A DNA stretch of 64,000 nucleotides from Ephemerocybe angulata. Taxonomy: Eukaryota > Basidiomycota > Agaricomycetes > Agaricales > Psathyrellaceae. The notes under the pieces were generated by a model. That model did not search any database. It was not told the origin of the DNA and saw only the letters and a program-made list of their open reading frames with translations. Location: positions 62,001-126,000 of the forward strand of contig JAACJK010000226.1 in the NCBI GenBank assembly GCA_013368325.1, in the 5' to 3' direction. The first letter of the stretch is position 1. Each line of letters starts with the position of its first letter. The position numbers and the translations under genes were made by a program. Of the stretch, positions 10,778 through 21,733 are shown piece after piece.

Positions 10778-10830
10778 ATATCGGTACCCATTTCTGCCCA
10801 TATCTACCAGAAATGCGACCCGCTTTTTTT

Positions 10831-11297
10831 ATGATGAAGCTGTGCTGAGGTGTGGAAAGCTGGATACCCTGGAACTCGTCTATGAGCTCGGGCATATCGA
10901 TAGAAGTCTACCTCAGCAAGAACGCACTATCTCAAAGACTACTTGTATGGACTTCGTACGTCTCAACATTCCTCGTCCTAGCGCGCGGTAGTTGACAAGT
11001 TTCCATTTGGGTTAACAGTCCTCCTTGCTTACGCATATCAATGCGAGCCTCCCAAACCTCCATACTCTTCGTGTCATGCCCAAAAGGGCCGCACATAGGG
11101 CCCACCCGTATACTAGCGCGTCTTATAACGCGACACATTTCCGGGATATGACGGACGACTGTGCAGAGGCGATCTGCGCAGCAAAGGTCGACCTCAAAGG
11201 GAAGGTCGGCGTACCCGCATTCACTGTTGAACTCTCTGCCACAGGGAAATATGGCGATTGTTATCTTGTGAACCTACTTAGTCCTTTTGCGGTATGA
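10831..11297 (+). pseudogene. C-terminal fragment of an LRR-like (F-box-type) gene, 5' end missing
   Basis: Two exons join in frame: one ending LDTLELVYELGHIDRS...TTCMDF at 10955 (donor GTACGT), and one from 11019 (acceptor TTAACAG) beginning SSLLTHINASLPNLHTLRV and ending at the stop at 11295-11297. The LPNLHTLRV and LDTLELVYEL segments look like LRR strands of agaric F-box proteins. Upstream the frame runs straight into the ATTTCTGC repeat/hairpin region with no start codon, so the gene seems truncated there. Alternatively more exons lie to the left that I could not find. Confidence 0.4.
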
Positions 11298-12086
11298 GCG
11301 AAATAGCAGACATTTTGGCAGGGTCTGTGGAGAACCAGGCGATATGGACTTTTAGCTGGAATTCACTCATACTATTAATAAATGATGATAAGCGCCCGTC
11401 ATAGTCAGTCTTCGTTCTTGCGGCAACTCGACAACTACATGCCTTTTATGTTGGTGTTTTCAATTTTCCGAGCTCTTCTGAGATCGCTGTCAACAATAGA
11501 TACTGCGAAAAGTGCAAAGCCGACTTTTCTGCGCCCGGCGCTACATTTTTGATAGATGCGGTGTAAGATAGAAGCTGTATTGGGAGTTAGGACGCAGTGA
11601 GTTACTGATGACTACCATTGGTATTGATTCTCTCTACTAATTTACGCAGGATCGAATACTGTATCTTCCCTGCGCCGTAACCTAGAGGTTGCTCGAACAC
11701 TTTGTGATCGAGAACGGATTTCTCGGGCTCGATACCGCATAGTGATGTGTAGTTGGAACCTTGGCTTCGCTCCTTCCTCACCTCTGGTGTACTCTGGGTA
11801 TCATGCGAGTCTCCCAATGCTCAACGTAAGGCGCCGATGGGTTCGAATACACTGGCGATGCCAAGCACCCGCACAGACTTCATAAACCCCGATATAGCAA
11901 AAATACTACAAATGGAACGCCTTAAGAACGCCCCTCCCCTACAGTGGCATGCTTGAAGTTTGAATTAACTCCACCACCAATTACACGGGCGGTACTGTAC
12001 GCTCATCGAGTGTTCACCTCCCTACCCTCGACTACCCTCGTCCCGCCGTCCTGCCACCTCGGCTCTTCCGCTCATTTATCGTCGAT
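11298..12086. other. Intergenic space, nothing recognised
   Basis: No gene seen. One exact TAAGCGCCC half-site occurs at 11389-11397. Confidence 0.4.
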
Positions 12087-13934
12087 ATGACCGTCGACGC
12101 AGGTACCAAATCACCAGCAGCGCAGGCGGCGGCACTGATTGAAGCCATAAGGGCTAATAGAATTGTCAATGTAAGTAGATATACGCCAGGTCTCAATTGC
12201 CGATCTCAACGTGTCCTAATGTACGTTCCGCTTTGCGCTTTGTCAACTGCTTTAGTATGCTGTAAGCTTCAATGAGTGAGATTTGGGAGCGCTGGTCAAG
12301 CTGAAGCGTCTCTGGTGAAGGCAATTGGGTCATCTTTGGTTCTGGTGAGTGTTTAGTAGTTCCAAATTGTCACCGTTGCTCATATGATACCACAACTATA
12401 ACTTCAGTGTGTGGACTTTCTGGAAAACCTTCAACGAGAGGTACCCTTCACCGAAACGTGACTTAGAATGCTCGTAATATTAACTGCTAACCTGGACCGT
12501 GGGTTCATTTCTATAGGTCGAGCATATGTGGTCAGAAGGCATAAGCATACCCAAGGTCTTATTCTTCCTCCTTCGGTACTACTCATTCGTACACACTATC
12601 ATATCCGTTATGTGTGAGTTCTTAACATCTCCAACACTGCACGTACCAAGTTTAATTGACGTCTCCTGCGACGCACCATTTCCCCAGACCATGGAAATAC
12701 ACATTACGCAGGAGAGGCATGTACCGCACCATTTCTTCGGGATGCGTGTGAGTGGTCCCAAGGTCTGATTCATGTAGATCAACACTCATTCTTCCGAGCA
12801 TAGATTCAAGCTTAACTGTACACACCATCTGCGAAGGTAAGTAACATCGCATCTCTTCCATCTGTTCCCGGAGCAAGTCTGAACTCACAACATCACTGTT
12901 CGGATTAGCAATCAGCTACGTTAGAGTGTTCGCCTTCGCTGGGAGGAGCACAATCCTACTCCCCATTCTCACGGTTAGCTTTGTGGTAGGCCTAAATTTA
13001 AAGTGCACTTCATCACTCATCGAGTTGAAGCTGACGGCACTTCGGGTTCCACGGCGACAGGGAACTACATCTCTTCAGTACTATTTCCTCACAAAGTTTA
13101 CGAAGACGGTGAAGTGTGGGTCTATGATCTCCGTATCTCATCTTATTTATCGTACATACTCACATGTCTTCTGCTGGAAGTTGCAAACCTTCCTGCATCA
13201 GCCTTGTTAGGGTGTATCCCCGTCGCAGGGGAGAATATGTGGCTATCCATCGTGTTTATACTGATTCTCTTTAGCCTCGTACGTAAGTCAAGCAGTTTCT
13301 TCAAGCTCCCGTCGCAGAGACCAGGCAGCGGCTGACGTGCGAGTACGCAGTGACAACTGGTATTATGATATTCATAGCCTATCGCCGACGAGCAAATACG
13401 CATGGGATTGGTGGGCTCCTCCGACTGTTTTATCGAGACGGCATTTTCTACTTCTTGACTCTATCCAGTCGGTTCTTCTCTTAAACTCTCGGACTTGTAA
13501 AGGCTGACGCTTCTATTAGCGCTAGCAGTGACGAATATCATATTCGACCATACAGCACCGGTATGCTCTGTATGCCACTCCCAATCGATGAGAAGCTGAA
13601 CAGTTGAAATTCTTAGCCAAACGGCCTTCAGTTTATGATGGTTCAGTGAGTTACTGCCAACGTTCCTTCCCGAAGCAAGCACCCACCGGAACATGACCTT
13701 CACAGGATTCAAGTACACTTCAACTCCGTCATTACAGCCCGGATGCTCATTCACCTCCGCGAGTGGGCGAAGAAGGATATCCAGGTGAATCCCTACGTCC
13801 TCCATGGAAACGCTGCGACGTCAACTGCATTTGGGGAGTTGGAGTTCTCAGGAACAGAGAGCAAGAGCTCACGAAAAGCACCAAGAGTATTCATTGAAGT
13901 GAACAGGGATTATACCATTTCCCCGGGCTATTAG
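12087..13934 (+). CDS. DUF6533-type multi-pass membrane protein (exons partly resolved)
   Basis: A chain of short coding pieces in the order expected for the basidiomycete DUF6533 family (about seven membrane segments, function unknown). Pieces: MTVDAGTKSPAAQAAAL...RIVN (12087-12170, donor GTAAGT); VKAIGSSLVL and CVDFLENLQREV near 12310-12445; VEHMWSEGIS...VLFFLLRYYSFVHT near 12520-12610; VFAFAGRSTILLPILTVSFV near 12925; GCIPVAGENMWLSIVFILILF near 13205; GIGGLLRLFYRDGIFYFL near 13400-13457; LLLALAVTNIIFDHTAP near 13510. FLENLQREVxxxW and RDGIFYFL match family-typical positions. Exon borders, the C-terminal exon and the exact end are uncertain. Some pieces need unusual splicing, so decay of the gene cannot be excluded. 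Confidence 0.5.
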
Positions 13935-14072
13935 CTAGCATCACATTCTGATTGATTTGAAGTAGTTTTAAATGGTTGTGATCTATACACGGATATTAGA
14001 CGCAAATGCTTTGGCCCTTTCTGAGGCTTGCAACACATCTAGCAATGGACGCGTCTCCTGTTTGACGGCGCG

Positions 14073-14123
14073 GCGCTTATTTAAGCGCTGACCCCGGCTT
14101 TGCCGCCGTGATTCGCTTTGTTG
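14073..14123 (+). promoter_or_regulatory. Palindromic element plus CGCTTTGTTG box (copy 2)
   Basis: GCGCTTATTTAAGCGC at 14073-14088 is the same perfect inverted repeat as at 2715 and 44118. CGCTTTGTTG follows at 14114-14123. A TATATAAA box lies downstream at 14255-14262, about 115 nt before the ATG of the small Pro-rich gene at 14375. Confidence 0.6.
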
Positions 14124-14374
14124 TGTCCATCAATTTGTTTGTCATAGAGAACATTACCATTGGCCCCATTTTACCTTTCCAAAGCATTCCTCTAGTAGCC
14201 CCGACAATGCGGTGGCAAGTGCTTTGAACTCTCAATTCAGACGCCACGTCGAGGTATATAAACCGTCGCCATTCTGCCTGTTTATCTCACTCAGACTCAG
14301 GTGTCGCATCTCATCTCACCTCTCTCCCTCTTTCTGAAGCATATCCAAGCCATCCTCACCAACCGTTCTCCGCG

Positions 14375-14854
14375 ATGTCTGCCACCCGCACCCAGAACCT
14401 CAAGACCCCTGCCACTGCCGATTTTCCCAAGACGCCCCAGCCACCTTTCCCTTTCCCACCTCCTAGCCCCGGATATATTTCTCCCCAAGTCCCAGATACA
14501 CTGGCAGAGGGTGTTCGTGACCCAGTGGGCGCCTTCGCGCCCTCAAAGACCGCCTCAGGCCTGGTGCACTTAAACAAGTTCACGGCGCCCCCACCCCCTG
14601 CACCCCTCCCCGGGCAAGGCTTCAACCTTCCCGCCAATTTTCCAGGCGCGTTCGGTAATTTGGAGGATAATGATCCTCAAGGCATCATCCCTGATATGGT
14701 AGAGAAGGTTGGGGAGTCTTATGTGATCCATATGGCCGAGCGGGGCGTGGAGGGGCTGGGGCATAAGCTTGGAGCGATGGGTGTTGGTGAGTATGAGCCT
14801 GAAGGAGAGGGCGGGTTTGCGGTCGAGGTGAGGGTGGGAGAGGATCTGTATTAG
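14375..14854 (+). CDS. Small Pro-rich protein, paralogue of the 43289-43888 gene (159 aa)
   Basis: Single exon; ATG at 14375 after a TATATAAA box. The N-terminal half is Pro-rich and disordered (QPPFPFPPPSPGYIS). The core HLNKFTAPPPPAPLPGQGF and NLPANFPGAF is nearly identical to HLNKFTAPPPAAPLPGQGF and SLPVEFPGGF in the gene at 43289-43888. The C-termini also match (MGVGEYEPEGEGGFAVEV versus MAVGEYESEGEVGIEVEL). The two therefore define a small family. No signal peptide, membrane segment or known domain. Both genes carry the same palindromic element upstream, suggesting common regulation. Function unknown. Confidence 0.75.
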   Translation: MSATRTQNLKTPATADFPKTPQPPFPFPPPSPGYISPQVPDTLAEGVRDPVGAFAPSKTASGLVHLNKFTAPPPPAPLPGQGFNLPANFPGAFGNLEDNDPQGIIPDMVEKVGESYVIHMAERGVEGLGHKLGAMGVGEYEPEGEGGFAVEVRVGEDLY

Positions 14855-15145
14855 TGGGTGGGGTGTGCGATTGCTAAGTAATAGAGTGATGCAAGAATAC
14901 GTTGTCCTTAGGTCCAGTGCAGCGCTGAGGGATATGAATGGATCTGACAACTTGAACATACACCTTCGATAAGTTGGGATATATTACATTCATACGGTCG
15001 AAGTAGACGCGAGAACTCTGAAGATAGATAAACCAGCTGTCTCTTTGATGCACGATACATTTTCAGTCGGCTCAGACTTCGCCGGTCCATCTAAAAGGGC
15101 GTGTTATTAGCTCTAGAGCGATTTGAACGGTAGAGATAGGAAAAC

Positions 15146-16309
15146 CTACACGGAGGGACCAGGGGGAGTATAATCGCCCTCCACTACAGAACAATCAATA
15201 AGAGCTCAAACTGGGTGGGACGGTTCATGTTACGTACCGCCGATATCCCAAACAATGCCTGGAATAGATAAAAGTCAGCCTTCTTTTCGACATTCCAATA
15301 TTTGGACGTACCGGGGGATTCAGGAGTATAAACCCCAGGGATAGAGACCAACTCAGTCGGAACTCCTGTGCCGGATCCTGTCACCTCAATCTGGGCGCAG
15401 CTAGGGAAGAATTGAATGCCGGGGTATGTCGTAGCTTGGAACCGTGTTCAGCGATGGACGCCTGTACCTCGCCCGTCTCACTCACCGCTGTGCAAGTCAA
15501 TGCTATTTTATCGCATGAGTACTCGGAATTGAAAGGAGGTAATGATTCTACTAACATCTCATTGCGGAGGATGTATTGGCCAGGCGCAAGGTTTTCAGGG
15601 ATCTTAACGCTCCAGACTCCCGAGGCCGCGGTCAGCAGGTCAGAAGCCGCCCACCTGCCGTTCTCCTTTCCAACTTCGTCAATCTTGAACCAAACCGCAC
15701 TAAGAGCATTGCGTCAGAACGAGTCTGTGGTTAAGAGTTGCAGGTACTTACTCAGTTCCAGGGAGCCACTGGGTAATGTCGACGCCCTCGGGGGCCTTCG
15801 CCAGGTAAGTCAGAACGGGCCCCTTGTGGTTCGCAGGCCAGGCCGTCCAGTTGAGCTTCGCCGTCTCCCCGGCGGCAATTTGGCCGACGAGGGGCGCAGG
15901 CGCGGTCTGATAGGTGGGAGATCCGCCGCATTGAAGACTAGTTCGGTAGTTAGCGCACCATCGATACGTTGGGATACTCGTAGCTAAAACACTTACTCGA
16001 TGCGAGTGAGATCGGTGATGGGGTCTAAGTGGGGATGAAAGCGTCAGGACTGGCAACGGATCAAGGGAGGTAGGTGCTAGAACTTACTGAAGTCAGGAAT
16101 CCTCCTAACGATGCGAGCCGGAGGAGGGTTCTGGGCGCTGAGGGGCATTATGTTAAGTTGGGGTGGTATCGAGAAAGAAAGCGATATTACTTGTCGGTGT
16201 TGGGAAGGAATCCAGTGTATACCTTGGAACCCAAGGTTATTTCCTGGACCCATCCATGGGCAGCGACTTGAGAAACGAGAAGAGATACAAAGGTAATCAG
16301 TTTCAGCAT
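15146..16309 (-). CDS. AA9 lytic polysaccharide monooxygenase (241 aa, nine exons)
   Basis: A secreted copper enzyme that oxidatively cleaves cellulose or related glucans. Exons: 16309-16191, 16137-16088, 16024-15997, 15937-15752, 15699-15556, 15502-15486, 15434-15312, 15258-15238, 15183-15146, all in phase. The signal peptide MLKLITFVSLLVSQVAA is followed directly by His18, the expected N-terminal copper ligand. His103 (NHKGP) is the second histidine-brace ligand, and His180 (DLHSA) and Gln189 are second-sphere residues. The usual QxY axial tyrosine reads QFF here, that is Phe191. LQCGG (67-71) and WSVKIPENLAPGQYILRNE are family-typical. The protein ends GDYTPPGPSV with no CBM1 or linker. 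A TATAAA on the minus strand lies at 16364-16369. Confidence 0.88.
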
Positions 16310-16369
16310 GTTGAATCGGATATGTGGTTTTGAGTATCGATCGCTTTCTAAATCCCAAGACCGTTTATA

Positions 16370-17728
16370 TAGGCTTCAGGCGCAACCTACAGAAGGCTGA
16401 GCAACGGGCCGTTCAAATGAGGAGCGAGAATTCCTAGTCAAGTGAGGGTACGAAGACAGTCGCATCTGACCTTGGGTTTCTCCGTCAACGAACGACTTTG
16501 GTTTAAAGAACAAGGCATCCACCTACTTTGACGATGGTGGCTCCTTGAGTTTCGAATTCTCTCTGCATTTGTCGATGGAACAGATGCATCTATTTTGAGT
16601 CAGCCTACGGGAATATGAATAGCCAGCTCGAAAGAGGCTAAATGACTCAAATGAGCCAATTCCGCAATATCGAAGTAACCCTGTCGATGTACCCACCAGT
16701 CGCCGCTCCTCATTCCTCGGTAGAATTCACCACAATCTTTCGAAATTCTCTATTGAGTACACCACTACAGAGGAGCGGTAATCTCCACAGGTGAAGTCGA
16801 AGGTGAGGCGTCAAGGGTGCTTCGACGGAGTCGTGAGGCATCTAGCCTCCAGGAAAGGTTAACCTTGTCGGCGGAGAAAGTGAATGGGAAATCTAAGTTT
16901 CCAAAGTCCGAGTAAGACACTTTCGATGGAGGGGATCCAAGATGGAGAACAGTGTACACTCCCCAGGTTTGGAGCCTTTGGTTGACGGTATGATGTGCTG
17001 TTTAGAATAGTGAGAATGAGGTCGCAGAGACGGAGCATTGCCAGATCATCGTCAGGTATTGCTACATAGACCGGTCGGCACCAGGAAATCAAAGCCACAC
17101 AGCAAAGGACCGCGACGCTATCAGTCCTCAACAGACTCGACGCTATAGCGTCCGATTGCAAATCTTCGGATATCAGGGCAGTATGCTTGACGACCGAAGA
17201 AAGGAAGAGGAGAAGCCTATCGAAGCCCTTAGTTTGCACAGTTCTCGTCCCTGTTATGGCCAGAAAGTCAGGTGAGAAGCCATCTTCGAGTACTCTGAAC
17301 GGTCAGCACGGCGTTCTAGTCTCTTCGAAGATCGATCAAACGCCATCCAGTAGGAACAACGCCCGTTGGGCAAGGCCGTGCGCACTGCTTGGCTCGATCC
17401 TACAGAACTTGGATGAGGCAAGGAAACTTGGTATTGTGCGCAGTTGAAAAGGCAGCGATGCAGGAATGGCGAGACTTCAAGTTGTTCGGTAGTGGAAGTT
17501 GAGAGCAAGAGCAAATTGAAAGGCTGGCGTTCCATGTCTTTGAAAAGGCATTAGCTTCTGAACCAAACAAAGGCTGAACCAAACTGGTTGGAGAAGACCC
17601 TGAAGCTTGAAGCTTTGAAGGCTGAAGCCATTCTGATTCGTCGTAAGGTTCTTTTTTACATACAAAATTGAATGTTGAGGACAGTAAATAAATTAGTTAC
17701 GGTTCCCAATCCAGATGGTCCAGGAAAC
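16370..17728. other. Mostly empty; a weak minus-strand open frame
   Basis: No confident gene. On the minus strand, 17239-16765 has hydrophobic, partly coding-like sequence (DSVAVLCCVALISW, then after a possible intron VSYSDFGNLDFPFTF), but start, splice sites and family are not supported. Confidence 0.3.
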
Positions 17729-20705
17729 CTAAGCCAACACAAGCTCAAACGCCCTCAACCGGTCAATCGCAACCTCCACCTCCAAAACCTTCGTCTTCGC
17801 ATCGTACTTCACCCCCTTCACAGCCCTGCCATCCACACTGACCCTAGCAGGCTGCTTATCCACACCCGCGATCTTCACAGTCTTCCATCCAACACCAAAC
17901 CCAGAATCATAGCCGAACCTTCCACCAACACTGAGCTTCTTGCCCGAGAATGTAAAGGTAACCTGAGTAGTCTTCGACTGGGCAGGGTCAATGGTCTCGC
18001 CGTCGTCGACATACAGCACACCTGAGGCCTTGCCCTGCGCATCAGGAGCAACGACGATGCTGAAAGGCTTCTTCCTCAATTCCGTGGTCGTCATAGCGCT
18101 CTCATTCCTCAAAGGGACGACGCTCCCGCCCTTGATATGGAGTGGAATCTGCGTGTAGGAGACGTCCTGCTGCGTCACCCACTCGCCCTTGGACGAGACG
18201 GCCGAGAGGTCCACGAAGCTGTACCAGGTGTCGGCGGGGAGATAGTACTTGACGGTCGTCGAGTTCTCCTCAGTGACAGGCGAGACGAGGAGGGAGGGGC
18301 CGTAGAAGAACTGGAGGTCGATGGGGTAGGTGGTCGTATCCTTCGGGTACTGGTACCACAGAGGCGAGAGCACAGTCGAACCATCAACATGAGCGGAATG
18401 GAACGCCGTGTACAGGTAGTCGAGGAGGCGGTATCGTGTGTCGATAGCAGCCTTGGCAGCCTCGGTGGTAAGAGGCCAGACGTAGAACTCCTGGCTGATA
18501 CCCGTGTCGATGTTGTGGTTGCGGTAGAAGGGGTTGAAGGCTCCGAGCATCGCCCAACGGGCGCACAGGGTCTCGGTCGTGTTGTCTCCGAAGCCGCAGA
18601 CGTCGCTTCCGACCATAGGGATGTTGAAGATGCTGGCGAAGTTGAGCATACCGCCGATGCTACGACGGTACTGGTCCCAAGTACTGAGGTTGTCTCCGAG
18701 CCACTTGCCGACGTGTCGGCCAGCACCAGCAAAGGTGGACCGAGTGATGATGAGCGGGCGGCGGTTAGGCCTCCTGGAGATCATGGCGTTGCGGGTGGCC
18801 GTCGACATCATGGAGCCGTACAAGTTGTGGGTGTCGTATTGGGTGTTGTTGTTGGCTTGAACGATATTGGTCTACAAAACGAATGTGAGTTTGGAATGTG
18901 CGACAGGAATGGTGGAGACATACATAGGCGGTCCTACTGGACAAGGCACCAGCAGTGTTGGCGATACGGTAAGGGGGGTTCAGGAGCGGGTCGGTGACGC
19001 CTTCAAGAGGGTCGACAGTTGCCTCAGATTGCCTCTTCGAAAACATATGGGTGAAGTGGGTGCTATCGAGCGACCTGGGGGAGACCGTGGCGTTCGACGA
19101 AGAACCAGAGAAGATAGGCGCGTCGTGCGAAGGAGGAAGTGTATCTCGGGCAGGAGGGAGCTTCTGCTCAACGGCTGCGCCATAAGGATCGTTGCAGGGG
19201 AACTCGCAGAAGCTCGCAGGCTCGTTCATGTCAATCCATACGCCATCAATATCGACGCCGGTATCAGCGCTGTAGAAAGACTTGAACTCCCCAGTCCACC
19301 AATCTTGAGTATTCGGATGGAACCAGTCAGGGTAGGCAGTGACGCCGGGCCAGACGACACCGAGGTGAGTAGAGCCGTTCTGGTTTTTGAGGAAAACGTC
19401 CTTCTCAAGACCGCGGTCAAGGGCGCCATAGCCAGTGTCAGGGTGGTATGCAACTGCGGGGTCCGTCATGACGATGTATTTTTGCTTGTTGGCGTGCAAG
19501 TGCGAAACGATCTCGCGAAGACGGTCGAGGGGGAAGTACTTGGGGTCGACAGTGAAGATGAGGCGGTCTTGCATATAGTCGATGTCAGTCCACATGGTTT
19601 CAAGAGGGATACCCGCGTTCTTGTAGCCGTCGATGACATTGGCGACATCGACGAAGTCTGTGGGTTATAGTAAGCATCTTGCAAAGTGATATCACGGATG
19701 GAGACTCACTCTTGTAGCCGAACCGACATTGGTGGAAGCCAAGACTCCAGTACGGGAACTCAACAGAGCGACCCGCAAGATCTGAGTACTGCTTGGCGAC
19801 GGCTGCAGGGTTGTTGTCACTGCCAGCGAGGAAGTAAAAGTCGAGGACACCGCCAATGACATTGTACTCCAGGGACCTGTCGCTCGGGCTCGTCTGGTTC
19901 AGCTTGATATCCATGCCATTTGAGTTGAGCAGGAGGACGCCGTGGGTGCCAGAGGTACGATGGTCATAGTAAAGAGGATGGTTGCCGTAAAGGTTCGAGT
20001 TTTGGGGTACACCGAACGCATCTCGACTCCAAAGAGTCCTGACCGTTCCATTACCGCCGTTGTCCGTGTCGAGCTGGAACCATTCGGTCGTTTCACCGAG
20101 ACCGTAGATGTTGGCACTCTGAGGCAAGGCGGTCTTGACCCTCAGGTATTGGTCCTCGAAGATGATGGAGTGGCCGGCGGTGGTGAACAGCACTTCGTTG
20201 GTAGAAGCACGCGAAATGGTGAAGGAGAATGGATTAGGGGATGTGGTGTACGAGAACTTGAGGTCCGACTTCTTGGGGGACGTGAACGAGCCCTTCGGGC
20301 GAGGGAACACCGATTCAGGAACCTCGTAGCGTCGGGCCTTCGAGTCAGTGATTTTGACGTGGAGACGAGAGTCTGGTATTCGAGGTCAGGGCCTAGCGGA
20401 GAAGCGTCTTGAACAATGTACACACCTGTTTCATACGTAGCGACCAAGGTCAACTCCTCCACGTCAGGCCCGAAGACAGCACACCCCTTCTTGCCAGCGG
20501 GAAGGCCGAGCTGGATGGTGACCTCGCTGCCGCCTCGAGAAGTCGTGACCTTTCGCGTCACATATCCGGGGCAGGCATCCAACACTGCGGGGTCGACATA
20601 GGTACCGAAACTTCCTGGTGCTTGGGCAACGGCGGCAAAGAGCGTCGTGAAGAGGGTTGAGGAGATCGCCACGGCGGCTCCTGAGACTGAACTGCGCCAC
20701 CACAT
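17729..20705 (-). CDS. GH31 alpha-glucosidase (939 aa, four exons)
   Basis: Exons 20705-20426, 20372-19710, 19657-18924 and 18871-17729, in phase. Family GH31 hydrolyses alpha-1,4/1,6 glucosides from non-reducing ends. N-terminal galactose-mutarotase-like and barrel segments are visible: GLGETTEWFQLDTDNGG, MWTDIDYMQD, DGVWIDMNEPASF (Asp nucleophile in WIDMNE), RSTFAGAGRHVGKWLGDN (acid/base Asp in GDN), GSDVCGFGDNTTETLC. C-terminal beta domains end at AFELVLA. The ATG at 20705 gives a plausible signal peptide (MWWRSSVSGAAVAISS, then FAAVAQA). The frame stays open to about 20906 and includes MMHGN...KLPLVYAGLFIIL, so a longer membrane-anchored start is possible. Likely secreted or wall-bound. 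It shares a saccharification theme with the neighbouring AA9 gene, but no co-regulation can be seen. Confidence 0.9.
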
Positions 20706-20906
20706 TGCAACGACGTTAAAGTGGTACGAGCTGAGGCCTATGAGGATGATGAAAAGGCCTGCGTAGACAAGGGGAAGTTTGGAGCGCTTCTCGTCCTTCA
20801 AATAGTCATCGCGGGCGACCCAATTTGAAAGTGCAGAATGCCGACTATTCCCATGCATCATGGCCGTTTCATTCCCCCGGCCTGGGTTCTCAGCATGACC
20901 AGACAC

Positions 20907-21733
20907 TCTTGGAGGAAGGTTTGCGCTGAACCGTGTGGGTTCGGTGCTTCGATTGCGTGTCTGACGTCGTTGTTCGCTTCTTCACCCACGCCCGCCCCTG
21001 GATGTCGTATCGATGAGGGAAAGTTCGCTATGGTGAACCATATGATTTTAATTCACAGGCATATGAAATACTATGAAAGATTGACCGACCCTTCTGTGTG
21101 TTCGCAGGGCCAGTCCAGCCTTGTTGAGTATGAGAGGATGTCGCCTTCAACGAAGGGGAGATGTCGGCACCGACCTCGTGTACGATAAAGCGGCGCTGCA
21201 AAACCTCGTGCACAATTAAGGCGGCGCCGCAAAACCAATCAGGTGGCTCCAGCGCTCCGGCGCTTAATGAATGGAAACTGGGGGACATGGGTTACCGCAT
21301 GGAGCCACAAAGTGGCCATGTGGGCTCGATTTCCCCGCGTATAGTCCACTTTCCAGATTACCCGCAAAACTTTGGGCTCACAAAGCTTCTCCAAGCCCAC
21401 CCAAAGGGCCATAATTTAAACTCTTCGGCTGTGGGGAACATGTCCGTTATATAGCTCGCAGTTTCCGCCTGTTTCCGCCTTGAAATACATGTGTGACTAT
21501 GGACCTATGTGGACCTCCTGCACACCTTAGTTCTTGAGCTGTCAAGATGTCGATCTTCGCCTTCTTCTTTCGCAAGCAGGATTGAATAGGGGTGTGGCGA
21601 AGCCGCGGGTCGGAGTTCTTATATTTTGATCCGTGGGAAGACGCACTTAGGGGCTTGAATCTTGATCGGTGACGCATGCGAATCGAATACTCTTTGGACC
21701 TGAACATCTACCTGCTGATTCTACCTCTCCTCA
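20907..21733. other. Intergenic region with a 30-nt tandem duplication
   Basis: Divergent promoter space between GH31 and ATG101. Apart from the tandem pair at 21174-21234, nothing was recognised. Confidence 0.45.
21174..21234. repeat. Two-copy tandem repeat, about 30 nt
   Basis: Copy 1 (21174-21203) and copy 2 (21204-21234) both start CCTCGTG, have a TACGATAAAG/CACAATTAAG middle, then GGCGCTGC/GGCGCCGC and AAAA. Confidence 0.55.
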
